Source: Helicobacter cetorum MIT 00-7128
Lineage (GTDB): Bacteria > Campylobacterota > Campylobacteria > Campylobacterales > Helicobacteraceae
Length of the DNA: 64,000 bases
Reading direction: 5' to 3'
Assembly (NCBI RefSeq): GCF_000259255.1
Contig: NC_017737.1
Span: 1,488,001-1,552,000, forward strand
Positions 30,721 to 40,648 of the stretch are shown piece after piece. The position numbers were made by a program, and so were the translations under genes. Position 1 is the first letter of the stretch. Every line of letters starts with the position of its first letter. The notes below the pieces were generated by a model that was not told the DNA's origin, did no database searches, and saw only the letters and a list, made by a program, of their open reading frames with translations.

Positions 30721-32418
30721 TTAAAATTCTTTTCTTGGGTCAGTAGCCCCATAAAATACACGACCTTTTGGCTTGATAAGAATCGCATTCACATCGCCCA
30801 TAACAGGCTTTGTAACAATTTGATAGCCCATTTTTGTAAGATTATCTTTTACATCAGAGGGCATGCCATATTTTTCAATCCTTAACTCATCAGGGAGCCA
30901 TTGCATATGAAATCTTGGTGCAGAAACTGCTTCAGAAATATTCATATTATAGTCAATCACATTAGAAATCACTTGCAATACCGTAGTAATAATTCTAGCT
31001 CCTCCTGGACTTCCTACCACCATAAAGACCTTATTGTTTTTCAAAACAATAGTAGGCGACATAGAGCTTAAGGGGCGTTTATTAGCCTCAATCGCATTAG
31101 CATCGCCCCCTACTAAGCCATAGAGATTAGGATTGCCGGGCTTGATAGAAAAATCGTCCATTTCGTTATTCAACAAAAATCCTGCCCCATCAATAGCTGC
31201 TGCACTCCCATAAGATGCGTTAATGGTATAAGTAACACTCACTGCATTACCCCATTTATCCACCACTGAATAATGTGTGGTGTTATTGCCCTCATGTAGT
31301 TGATTAAAACCGGGCTTAATCTTAGCGCTAGGAGTTACGGTATCTGGCTGAATGCTCTCAAAAATCTTCTTTGCATAAGCTTTGCTAGTAAGTTTTTCTA
31401 CAGGCACTTGCACAAAATCAGGGTCGCCCATATAAACTGACCTATCTGCGTAAGCTTGGCGCATAGCCTCTGCTGCAATATGGATATTTTTAGAAGAGCC
31501 AAAGCCTTGAGTAGATAAATCCGCATTTTCCATAACATTTAAAATTTCAATTAAATGCGTTCCTCCAGAGCTTGGGGGCGACATAGAAATAATCTTATAC
31601 CCCCTATAAGTCCCTACTACAGGTTTGCGCCATTTAACTTTATAATTAGCTAAATCTTCTTTGGTGATAATGCCACCATTTTTTTTCATATCCTTTTCAA
31701 TGAGCTCTGCTGTATGCCCACGATAAAAGCCCTTAGCACCTTGCAACTTGATTTGAGTTAGAGTTTTTGCTAAATCTCTTTGAATAAATAAATCACCCTC
31801 TTGATAATCATGATGACCTTTTTTGAAAAAATATTTCTTGCTTGAAGCATATTTATTAAAGCGTTCATGAGCTTCTTTTAAAGTCTCTGCTTGTCTTTGA
31901 GAGATGGTATAACCATGCTCAGCAAGTTTAATAGCTGGGTCAATGAGCCTAGATAATTTTTTGGTGCCATATTTTTTTAACATAGCCTCCATTCCTGCCA
32001 CAGTTCCGGGAACTCCAGCAGCTAAATAACCATCTTCGCTAAGTTTAGGAATTACATTGCCTTGCTTATCTAAAAACATATCTCTTGTAGCTTTTAGAGG
32101 TGCTTTTTCTCTAAAATCTAAAGTAATATTCTCTCCATTTGCCAAATGAATGACCGCAAAGCCTCCACCACCAATATTGCCTGCTGCAGGATGCACTACC
32201 GCTAGAGCAAAACCTACAGCCACGGCTGCATCAATAGCATTACCCCCCTCTTCTAATACTTTCTGTCCTACTTGACTTGCCAAGGGATGACTAGAAAGCG
32301 CTAAACCTACTTTAGTATTTTTAATGGGAGGATAGCTTGCTGAACTTAGAGGATTTAACAAACCAAGAGAGAGTGCTATTGCACCCAAGCTAATCGTCTT
32401 TAAAAAACTCCGTCTCAT
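30721..32418 (-). CDS. ggt: Gamma-glutamyltranspeptidase
   Basis: A 565-residue periplasmic enzyme that hydrolyses glutathione and glutamine; in H. pylori it supports colonisation and acts on host lymphocytes. A signal peptide ends near PLSSA. The nucleophile follows the autocleavage site in NNTTHYSVVDKWGN, where the second Thr begins the small subunit. GGGGFAVIHL and the late GSPGGARIITTVLQ glycine-rich segment are family motifs. AGGAGAAATTTAA precedes the ATG. Confidence 0.97.
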   Translation of the reverse strand: MRRSFLKTISLGAIALSLGLLNPLSSASYPPIKNTKVGLALSSHPLASQVGQKVLEEGGNAIDAAVAVGFALAVVHPAAGNIGGGGFAVIHLANGENITLDFREKAPLKATRDMFLDKQGNVIPKLSEDGYLAAGVPGTVAGMEAMLKKYGTKKLSRLIDPAIKLAEHGYTISQRQAETLKEAHERFNKYASSKKYFFKKGHHDYQEGDLFIQRDLAKTLTQIKLQGAKGFYRGHTAELIEKDMKKNGGIITKEDLANYKVKWRKPVVGTYRGYKIISMSPPSSGGTHLIEILNVMENADLSTQGFGSSKNIHIAAEAMRQAYADRSVYMGDPDFVQVPVEKLTSKAYAKKIFESIQPDTVTPSAKIKPGFNQLHEGNNTTHYSVVDKWGNAVSVTYTINASYGSAAAIDGAGFLLNNEMDDFSIKPGNPNLYGLVGGDANAIEANKRPLSSMSPTIVLKNNKVFMVVGSPGGARIITTVLQVISNVIDYNMNISEAVSAPRFHMQWLPDELRIEKYGMPSDVKDNLTKMGYQIVTKPVMGDVNAILIKPKGRVFYGATDPRKEF

Positions 32419-32628
32419 TTAAATTTCTCCTTTTTAAAATTTAGAAATTATCAAAAACCAACAATTTCATTTTTATGAAAACTATGGCTTGTTTTGATTT
32501 GCCAATAAATTATTGTAGCATAAGCCATAGGTAAAGCACTATTAACACCAAACCTTTTGTAAGTAATTATTCTAATCACTAAACCCTAAACTACCCATAA
32601 ATTCACAATTATCCCCTTTCAATATCTT

Positions 32629-35600
32629 TTAGAAATATATAATTTTATCCACATCTAAATTTAATTTTACACTTTCATCTTTTAATTTCTCTTCTGAAAA
32701 AACTAAAATTTTTTGACAATTAGCGGATTTTTTAACAGAGGCAAAACGCTCCAATTCTTCTTTCTTATACGATAAATTTGTAGTAGCGTTCCAATCCTTA
32801 CATTGAATCAATAACACCTCTTCATCTTTTTGGCATATTAAGTCTATGGCACTTTGAGAGTTTTTTGGAATATCTTTAAAATGGTCAGAAAAATTGCAAA
32901 CCATCTCAAATAAATCTGAAAAATTTTCTTTTACAAAATCATATTTTTCGTTCTCTTTGCCTTTATAACTATCTTCATTGATAAAAATTTCATAACCCCT
33001 TTCTTGATAGTATTTAGCCACTTGGCATTCATATTTCCATCCCTGATATTTCCATTCCTTATGATAATTTGAAGTTTTTATCCTTTTTTTGGCATGATTT
33101 GCTTCATCTAGAATATGCTCAGTTGGCACACCCATATATGTCTCATCTATATGCTCTATATGCTTAGTTAGCGTAAACATATGTGTCTCATCTACATGCA
33201 AAGTTTCCTTATTCCCAAATAAAACAAACACTTCTTTAGCTCTTGTGATAGCGACATTTATCATGCTTGCATCAGTAGAATTAAAAAAGAAATTTTTAGC
33301 ATCAATATCATTAGTGTTATAAACAGATGAAAATAAAATAATCTTTTTTTCAGACCCTTGAAATTTATGCACAGTGCCTATTTCTAAATCCGAGTATTCT
33401 TTAAATCTCTCTTTTATGGCTATTTCTTGGTTAACAAAAGGCGTGATAATCCCTATATTTTGATAGTATTCATCTTCATTCAAACCAAGCTTTTTTATAT
33501 ACTCCCCTCTCTTATTTTCTATAAAAATTAATCATTTCTTCAATTTCGCCCTCATTGACATTATGACTATCTTTTTGGTGGTTGTGTTCAATAAATTCTA
33601 AAGGGCAGACATTAGAAATAGATTCTTGTTTGCAATTAATCATTTCATTGTGATAAACAAGCTCATTGGCAACATCCATAATCCATTTATTACATCTAAA
33701 ATGCTCTTTAAGCCAAATATCCCCTTGCATTTCGTGGTGTTCATAAGGAAAAATGTGCTTGCTACAGCGATTGGCAATCGCAGTTGCATTATTAAACGCT
33801 CTGTCATTAGCGCATGAAAAATGCTCTATTATCCTAGAGTCTCCAACAATAGAATTAACCAAAGCATCTTCGCTCTTTTCTCTATAGAGCAAAACCGGTT
33901 TGAGCTGCAAAGAATCCCCAAATAATACAGCCTTTTTTGCGCTTTGTAAAATAGCCATTTTAGAGGCATCAATAGTTCCAGCCTCATCAATCAACAAGAG
34001 CTTAAATTTGTCTTCTTCAAAAGGATAAACAGCGTTATAAAAACTCGCATTAGTGCAACACACCATAGGGAAAATAGCAATTATTTGTCTAAAGTCTATG
34101 TTTTGTTTTTTACTTACATTCACATTAAAGTATCTCTTATCATTTTGAACATTTTCACTAACGATATAATCTGGATTTTTCAAGCAAGAAAGAATAAAAC
34201 CCTTATACTCATTTTCTTTTAAATGAAAATTATGAAATTTATTAAAATTTTTACACTGCGTTTCAATAACGCAACAACCATGACATTGAGGACATTCTAA
34301 AGCTTTTTGATTATCTGAAAGCTTCAATTGGACTTGACATTTTGGACATAAAGGCATTATGGAAGTATCCAAGTGATAAATCAAAAACAAAGCCTCCAAT
34401 AAATGCAAGGCATAATAAAAGTTATCGTTTCGCTCTTTAATATCTAAGTTTTTATTACGCTCTTCAAAAAAATCCAAAGACTGATTAAAAACTTCATTTG
34501 AAATTTCAATAAAATTAAACCATTCTTCTTTGCCTAATATGTCCTCTAAAATTTTCAATTTTGAATAATTTTTAAAGTTAGCCTCTAGTTGCTTACATTT
34601 CTCTTTTTTAATATCAATTGTCCCTTGAAGTTTGCTAACTTTTAAGTTATATTGCTCTATCTTTTCTTGTTGAATGTTTTTAATCCTTAGAGCAATCGCA
34701 CCTCTTTTAAAAATCTTATAAATTATTTTTTCAAAAAAGGAGGCTTGTATAATAACCTTTTGAATTTCTTCGCCACTTATTTTTATATCAAAAAACTTTT
34801 CTAATTTCTTAATCTCTTGTATATCCTTACTTATTTTTTGATTGGTTTTTATTATCTCACAGATATTTTCTCTGTCTTTTTTAGAAGTCAATATTTTTAA
34901 AGCTTGTTTTATTTCCCCTAAAGATTGTCTTTCTTGAGCTTTATTGATAATTTTTTCTTCTAAAAAATGTAATCTTTCTAATAAATCCCCTAGCTCAAAA
35001 GAGCTTTCAATCTTTTTTTGATTATCCTTAATAAGACCATAAAAAAGTTTAGCACTCTCTTTTAAAAGCTCTAATTCATCTTTATTTTCATCATAGAAAA
35101 AATCATTATTAGTTAAAGCCTCTTGCATGCTAGGCTCTTTAATCAATAAACGCATGCATTCTAAATAATAAGCCAAACCTTGCTCAATAATATTTCTATG
35201 AATACCATTAATTTCTTGTTTGGACAGATTAAAGATTGAATATTTTTCATTATCATAATTATTTTGACTTTTAATTGAGGGGATAAAAATATTTTTAGAA
35301 AAATCTATTTTATCTCTAATGGCTATTTTTTGACCTAAAAACCTCCTATATAACAAAGAATTATTTTCGCCATTTTCTGAAAAAACTTTTAACATGCTCT
35401 CTGAAATATTTTTTAAAGCTTGGTTATTTGTAGAGGCACACACAATTGGTGGTGCAAAAACAACAGAATTTTCTTTTTGATATTTTTCGTAAGTTTGCAA
35501 ACTCTCATGCACTACATAATCAGCAAATATTGTTTGTAAAAGCGCGCTTTTACCTGTCCCTGGTGCCCCATTAACAGAAACAATATTATTACCTTTCAAA

Positions 35601-36598
35601 TAAGCACTCAAAGCATTGCGCTGGGACTTTTTCAAACTAAAATGCTTACTAAAACTTCCTAAATGACTTTGATAAGATTCTAAAATAACTTTAGTGGTCA
35701 TTTTTTTCGTAGGCAGTATTTGCTCTAAAGAGAAAAAGGAGCTTAAAAGCTCATTATGATTATGTTCTTCTTCTAATAAATGTCTATCATAAATTTTCAT
35801 AAGTCCGCTAGTATAAAGTGGAGGGATAGCAATAAGATAGGCTTGAAATTCATTGTCAAGTAAGTAATGTGAGACATCTTTTATATTTGTTCTTAAAAGT
35901 ATTTCAAGCTTTTCTTTAAGAGTATTAAAATCAAATTCCAATAAATGCTTAGCTATTTCATCTACCTCATCTAGCATACAACTCTTAAAAGTATAAGTCT
36001 CTAAAATTTTAGGGTTACACAAAATAACGCCTTGTTTAATAGGATTTTTATTATTGATAACATTTTCTATACAATCAAAAATTTCTTTTATACAACTCCC
36101 TTCAAATACAACTACAAATGTTGGGATAAAATCCTTTTTTTTACAAGGGATAGAAGAAATGAGATTAAATGCAATCGCATATCTAAAGTAAGGTTTAAAG
36201 CTACCCAATTCATCTTCTTTAGAATTTAAATCCCATTTTTTAATCTGCATTTTTTGTTCTATGTCTAGCATAATCTTTTTAAATGGTAAAAAATTATCCA
36301 AATTATCCAAAGAAACAAAAGGTTTTAAAGAAATATTTTTCTCTTGTGATTGATACTGACAAATAATTTTTTCAATATCATTAGGTGTAGTCCATTTGGT
36401 CTCAATGGACTCTTTCTTAGAAGAACTATTGCAAATTTCTTGACAATATTTTTGCTTTTCTTTTTCTAAAGCATCTAAGATTGGTAAAGCTAAAAAAGTT
36501 TCTTCATCTTCTTTAGAGTATTTAAGATTTAAAACAAAATCTACCCCTAAATAAAACCTATAGTAAGCAAACAACTTTTTTCTCAAATTTATATCCAT
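32629..36598 (-). pseudogene. SF1 helicase with zinc ribbon and PD-(D/E)xK nuclease tail, split by one base
   Basis: Two frames on one strand form one gene. The first (36598-33512, 1028 residues, GGAG before its ATG) has Walker A NGAPGTGKSALLQ near residue 343, a zinc ribbon (CPKCQ and CPQCHGC near 753-780), Walker B LLIDEAGTID near 870 and LFGDSLQLKPV. It stops after EEMINFYRK. The second (from about 33526 to 32629) continues with IGIITPFVNQEIAI, TVHKFQGSEKKIILFS and VAITRAKEVFVLFG, the last helicase motifs. It then has a nuclease-like domain with AIDLICQKDEEVLLIQCKDW. Dropping one base from the A5 run at 33523-33527 (T5 on the coding strand) joins them into about 1320 residues. This may be a real mutation or a sequencing error. 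The architecture is typical of standalone restriction or defence helicase-nucleases. Confidence 0.8.
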
Positions 36599-36774
36599 AA
36601 AACCACTCCAAAGAACTAAAATATACTAATTAAAAGCCCCTATCTTAAGGATTTTACAACATTTTAACTACTATTTCTAATATTGTTTAATATTTTTTGA
36701 TAATCTAACACCAAACAAACCATTATTAGTTTTTTGGCCTTTAATAAGAAATTTGATTTTGAAAGGATTATGAT

Positions 36775-37020
36775 ATGAAAATGCCTTACTATGAAGACAA
36801 TTTGTCTCAAGAACAAGAAACAAAAACCAAGAGTAAGCTAGGGCGCAAACCTAAAAGCGATGCGAGCAAAAAAACTCGTGCTGTGAGCTTGTATTTCTCT
36901 GATGAGCAATATGTCAAATTAGAGAAAATTGCTAATGATGAGGAGGAAAGCGTAGGCTCTTATATCAAGCGCTACATTTTAAAAGCCTTGCGAAAAATAG
37001 AACAAGACGCTCGCTCTTAG
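36775..37020 (+). CDS. HP0222-like ribbon-helix-helix protein
   Basis: An 81-residue basic protein. After a polar N-terminus (KTKSKLGRKPKSDASKK) comes a ribbon-helix-helix-like region: the strand TRAVSLYFSDEQY, then two helices, KLEKIANDEEE and SVGSYIKRYILKALRK. It matches the small Arc-like protein HP0222 that precedes radA in H. pylori. It is probably DNA-binding; targets are unknown. GAAAGGATTATGAT lies before the ATG. Confidence 0.8.
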   Translation: MKMPYYEDNLSQEQETKTKSKLGRKPKSDASKKTRAVSLYFSDEQYVKLEKIANDEEESVGSYIKRYILKALRKIEQDARS

Positions 37021-37027
37021 TCTTTTA

Positions 37028-37053
37028 ATAAGCCAAGTTCTTGCTTGGCTTAT
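37028..37053 (+). terminator. Ten-base-pair perfect hairpin after the RHH gene
   Basis: ATAAGCCAAG pairs perfectly with CTTGGCTTAT around a six-base loop, 8 bases after the stop. The T-rich stretch begins a few bases later, so termination is likely but not textbook. Confidence 0.6.
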
Positions 37054-37147
37054 GCCCTTATTTTAAAATCTTAATTTATTCTAAAATCCAAGCAAAAACT
37101 TTAATTGTATAATTCTTATAAAGATTAAAAGCACTTAAGGAATTATT

Positions 37148-38494
37148 ATGGCTAAAAAAACTTCTTTATTTGAGTGCCAGCATTGTGGTTTTACTAGCCC
37201 TAAATGGCTAGGCAAATGCATTCAGTGCAACTCATGGGAGAGCTTTGTAGAATTAAACCAAACTCAAAAGGAAGTTTTAAAGACTATTCAATCTCCGCTT
37301 TCAAAAACACAAAAAAGCATTTCTATTGTTGAAATTGAGCATGAAGAAGTCATTAAATTTCCATCCACTCAAAGCGAACTAGATATTGTTCTAGGTGGGG
37401 GGATTGCTAAGGGGGGATTGTATTTAGTTGGGGGAAGCCCAGGGGTGGGGAAATCCACTTTGCTTTTAAAAGTTGCTTCTGGGTTGGCTAGAAATAAGCA
37501 AAAGGTTTTGTATGTGAGTGGCGAAGAGAGCTTGAGTCAAATTAAAATGCGAGCCACTAGGCTAGATTGCATAGAAAAAGAGTTGTTTTTGCTCAATGAA
37601 ATCAATTGGCCTGTAATTAAGGCTAATATTGAAAGCGAAAATTACTTTGCTTGCGTGATTGATTCTATCCAAACGCTCTATTCGCCAGAGATTTCTTCAG
37701 CACCCGGTTCTATTTCGCAAGTGAGAGAAATCACTTTTGAACTTATGCGTTTAGCCAAGACTAGAGACATTGCTATTTTTATTATCGGTCATATTACTAA
37801 AGAAGGCTCAATTGCTGGCCCTAGGGTGCTAGAGCATATGGTAGATAGCGTGTTATACTTTGAAGGTGATCCTAGTAGAGAATTACGGATTTTAAGGAGC
37901 TTTAAAAACCGCTTTGGTCCTACAAGTGAAATCGGACTCTTTGAGATGAAAGAGCAAGGCTTAGTGAGTGCCAAAGAAACTTCAAGCTTGTTTTTTTCTA
38001 AAGAAGAACCCATGGAAGGGAGTGCAATTACCATTACCTTGGAAGGCTCAAGAGCATTAATCTTAGAAATCCAAGCGTTAGTGAGTGAATGTGCGTTTGG
38101 AATGCCAAAAAGACTAGCTAATGGATTTGATACTAATAGGCTTAACATGCTCATAGCTCTGTTAGAAAAAAAGCTAGAAATCCCACTCAATCGCCATGAT
38201 GTGTTTATTAATGTGAGTGGGGGCATTAAGATTAGTGAACCAGCTTGTGATTTAGCCGTAATTGCAAGCATTCTCTCAAGCTTTAGAAACAGAAAAATTG
38301 ACAATAAAACCGCCTTTTTAGGTGAGGTTAGTTTAAATGGTAGGATTTTAGAAGCCCCTAATTTGAATGCAAGGTTAAAAGAAATGGAGAATTATGGTTT
38401 TTTAAAAGCCATTTTGCCTAAAAAACCCAGTCAAAAAACTTCTATCAAATGCTATGAGGCAAATGTGGTAGGCAAGATTATTGAATGGATGTAG
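37148..38494 (+). CDS. radA: DNA repair protein RadA/Sms
   Basis: A 448-residue recombination protein that drives branch migration. An N-terminal zinc finger (CQHCGFTSPKWLGKCIQC) is followed by Walker A GGSPGVGKSTLL, Walker B-like CVIDSIQTLY, the RadA-specific KNRFG motif in SFKNRFGPTSEIG, and a C-terminal Lon-protease-like domain that lacks the catalytic pair. AAGGAATTATT precedes the ATG. Natural transformation in Helicobacter makes this role relevant to OMP gene conversion. Confidence 0.96.
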   Translation: MAKKTSLFECQHCGFTSPKWLGKCIQCNSWESFVELNQTQKEVLKTIQSPLSKTQKSISIVEIEHEEVIKFPSTQSELDIVLGGGIAKGGLYLVGGSPGVGKSTLLLKVASGLARNKQKVLYVSGEESLSQIKMRATRLDCIEKELFLLNEINWPVIKANIESENYFACVIDSIQTLYSPEISSAPGSISQVREITFELMRLAKTRDIAIFIIGHITKEGSIAGPRVLEHMVDSVLYFEGDPSRELRILRSFKNRFGPTSEIGLFEMKEQGLVSAKETSSLFFSKEEPMEGSAITITLEGSRALILEIQALVSECAFGMPKRLANGFDTNRLNMLIALLEKKLEIPLNRHDVFINVSGGIKISEPACDLAVIASILSSFRNRKIDNKTAFLGEVSLNGRILEAPNLNARLKEMENYGFLKAILPKKPSQKTSIKCYEANVVGKIIEWM

Positions 38495-38498
38495 TTTC

Positions 38499-38532
38499 TT
38501 GACTTTGCGTTTTTTTTTTTTTTTGATAATAT
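38499..38532 (+). promoter_or_regulatory. Promoter with T15 in its spacer, before the glycan operon
   Basis: TTGACT at 38499-38504 and GATAAT at 38525-38530 (or TAATAT two bases on) flank a spacer holding 15 T residues at 38510-38524. The spacer is 20-22 bases, longer than the usual 17. Loss of about three T residues would bring it to the optimum. The first gene starts 33 bases after the box. Confidence 0.6.
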
Positions 38533-38564
38533 AGTTCCTTTGTAATTAGATTAAAAGGAATTGA

Positions 38565-39422
38565 ATGCTAGAAATTATCATTGTAGGTTTTGGTGTGGTA
38601 GGAAAAAACATGACCAAGTTTTTTACCCACAAATCTTTAGAAGAGCTAGAAAAGCTTAAAACATTAACACAAAAAGCAAAGACTTCATTAGTTTTAGACA
38701 CTTTAAGCCCTAAGGTTAAACTTAAGATTTATGACCCTAAACTAGGCTTTAAACTAGAAAATAGCCCTAATAACTCTCTAAAATATGCTTTTATTTGTGT
38801 CCCTACCGACAATGACTCTAAGCAAGAATGTAATTTAAAAAATGTCAAAGAAGTATTAAGCACTTTAAAAGCTGACATTTATATCATTAAATCCACTATT
38901 CCCCCTAATACCACAGATGCATTCATTAAAGAGACTAATAAAAAGATTATTTTTAGCCCTGAATATTTTGGTAGCACTCTCAATAATCAAAACTTTAATA
39001 ATCATTTTGTAATTTTAGGGGGCAAGACACATTTAACACACAAAGTTGCTAATCTCTATCAATTTTTTGTGCCATCAAATTTCATCATCCGCACCACCAC
39101 TGCTCTAAACGCTGAAATTACAAAATACATGGAAAACAGCTTTATAGCCACTAAAGTAACCTTTATGAATGAGTTTTATCGCATCGCCAAAACTTTGGAA
39201 GCTGATTTTTTTGAAATAAGAGAATTGTTTTTGTTAGATGAGAGAATGAGTCGCTTTTTTAGTTTTGTGTTTGAAGAAAGCCCTTTTTATGACAGCCATT
39301 GTTTAAACAAGGACATTCCAGCCCTAATCACACATTTAGAAAAGAATCACAACTATAAAGCTTTAGTTTTACAAAAAATAATGCAGATAAATGAAATCTA
39401 CAAACAAGAATTAAAGGCTTAA
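38565..39422 (+). CDS. Short nucleotide-sugar (UDP-glucose/GDP-mannose) dehydrogenase-like protein
   Basis: A 285-residue protein with an N-terminal Rossmann motif IVGFGVVGKNM. IKSTIPPNTTDAF and SPEYFGSTLNN are the middle motifs of the family. ITKYMENSFIATKVTFMNE carries the conserved lysine segment, and SPFYDSHCLNKDIP corresponds to the catalytic-cysteine loop. The usual third, UDP-sugar-binding domain is absent; normal enzymes have 390-450 residues. It may be a reduced dehydrogenase with an altered substrate or a partner-dependent one. It is first in a four-gene operon, and its stop overlaps the next start (TAATG). Confidence 0.7.
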   Translation: MLEIIIVGFGVVGKNMTKFFTHKSLEELEKLKTLTQKAKTSLVLDTLSPKVKLKIYDPKLGFKLENSPNNSLKYAFICVPTDNDSKQECNLKNVKEVLSTLKADIYIIKSTIPPNTTDAFIKETNKKIIFSPEYFGSTLNNQNFNNHFVILGGKTHLTHKVANLYQFFVPSNFIIRTTTALNAEITKYMENSFIATKVTFMNEFYRIAKTLEADFFEIRELFLLDERMSRFFSFVFEESPFYDSHCLNKDIPALITHLEKNHNYKALVLQKIMQINEIYKQELKA

Positions 39423-40648
39423 TGATGAAAACTATTGCGGTAATAGGCGATGCTTCTTTAAGTCCTAATGACATTAAAAATACCATAGCTTTAGAATTAG
39501 GCGAATTATTAATAGATAATGGCTATAGGGTGGCTAATGGGGGTTTGGGGGGCGTGATGGAATCAGTCAGTAAGGGGGCTAGAAATTCCAAACATTATAC
39601 CAAAGGTTGCGTTATAGGGGTGTTGCCTAACTACGATACAGGTATGCAAAATCCTTATATAGATGTGAGTATCCCTACAGGGTTAGGGCTAAGTCAAGCT
39701 AATGTCCTCATTTCTTTAGCCCAAGCGGTCATTATTGTGGGTGGGAAAGCTGGCACTTTAGCAGAAATCGCTTTTGCATGGCAAATGCAAAAACTTATGA
39801 TTGCTTTAGATGTAGAAGGCATCGCTCAAAATTTTTTAGACAAACCCTTAGATTCACGCCGTAAAGACAAAATCTATAAGGCCCATAGCGTTAAGCATGC
39901 TTTAGAGTTGTTGAATGCTAAAATCAAAGAGTATGACCCCTATGTTTTTAAGGGGATTGAGAAAGCTAGAATGGACACACAAAAAGTGCAACATTTTTTA
40001 TCACAACATTGCAAACTTAAAGATTTAACTTTTTTAGCTGAGAGACCTGAAGGCTTTGTTTTTAGAGATAACCAAAATGTTTATAAATGGTTAGATTTTT
40101 ATAAGCACTCTAAATGGCAAGATGAGTTTATAACAAAGAATGCCTTGTGCTACCAACTCTGTGCCTTACAAGAAAGTTTAGCAAACTTAAAACAAGAGCA
40201 TTTGCCTAACTTTAATATCCAAAAATTCAAAGATGGGATTTTATTGAGTTATCCTTTTGTAGAAAGCGAGAGTTTTGAAAAATTTACTTCTAAGACCCCA
40301 TTAAAATTACAAGCTTTTATTGATTTAATGCTCTTTTTCAAAAAACTACAATGGGTATTGAGCGATTTAAAACCGAGCAATTTACGCCTTAGTCATCAAA
40401 AAGTTTTAATGGTGTGCGATATAGGTCATAGCATTTTTCCTTATTCCAAAGTTTTGTTTATGGGTATGCTTAGGCGTGCTTTTGTGTGCTTTGTTTTGCA
40501 AGATAAAACTTTACAACAAGACATCAAGCCTTATCTGAGCCTAGCAAACAATAGTGATGACTTTTCTTTGATAATTAAAGATTTTAATTTAGATAGCACA
40601 AAAATCAAGCAAGATTTTAAGATTTTTTGTGAAAGTGTGTCTTTATGA
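39422..40648 (+). CDS. LOG-family Rossmann domain fused to a kinase-like domain
   Basis: A 408-residue two-domain protein. Residues 1-165 are of the LOG/TIGR00725 type: VIGDASLSPNDI, GGLGGVMESVSKGA and VGGKAGTLAEIAFAW match the nucleotide-binding loops of lysine-decarboxylase-like LOG enzymes. Residues 205-408 look like a divergent small-molecule or protein kinase: VLSDLKPSNLRL corresponds to the catalytic loop with Asp, Lys and Asn, and VCDIGHS takes the place of DFG. I know of no function for this pairing. The position between a sugar dehydrogenase and glycosyltransferases suggests nucleotide or sugar phosphorylation for a surface glycan. Its ATG overlaps the previous stop, and its own stop overlaps the next start (ATGA). 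Confidence 0.65.
   Translation: MMKTIAVIGDASLSPNDIKNTIALELGELLIDNGYRVANGGLGGVMESVSKGARNSKHYTKGCVIGVLPNYDTGMQNPYIDVSIPTGLGLSQANVLISLAQAVIIVGGKAGTLAEIAFAWQMQKLMIALDVEGIAQNFLDKPLDSRRKDKIYKAHSVKHALELLNAKIKEYDPYVFKGIEKARMDTQKVQHFLSQHCKLKDLTFLAERPEGFVFRDNQNVYKWLDFYKHSKWQDEFITKNALCYQLCALQESLANLKQEHLPNFNIQKFKDGILLSYPFVESESFEKFTSKTPLKLQAFIDLMLFFKKLQWVLSDLKPSNLRLSHQKVLMVCDIGHSIFPYSKVLFMGMLRRAFVCFVLQDKTLQQDIKPYLSLANNSDDFSLIIKDFNLDSTKIKQDFKIFCESVSL

Noticed and set aside
32629-33483. Second helicase frame as an independent gene from its TTG
   Set aside because: It starts between helicase motifs, lacks a convincing ribosome-binding site, and its open frame extends upstream into the first gene's end.
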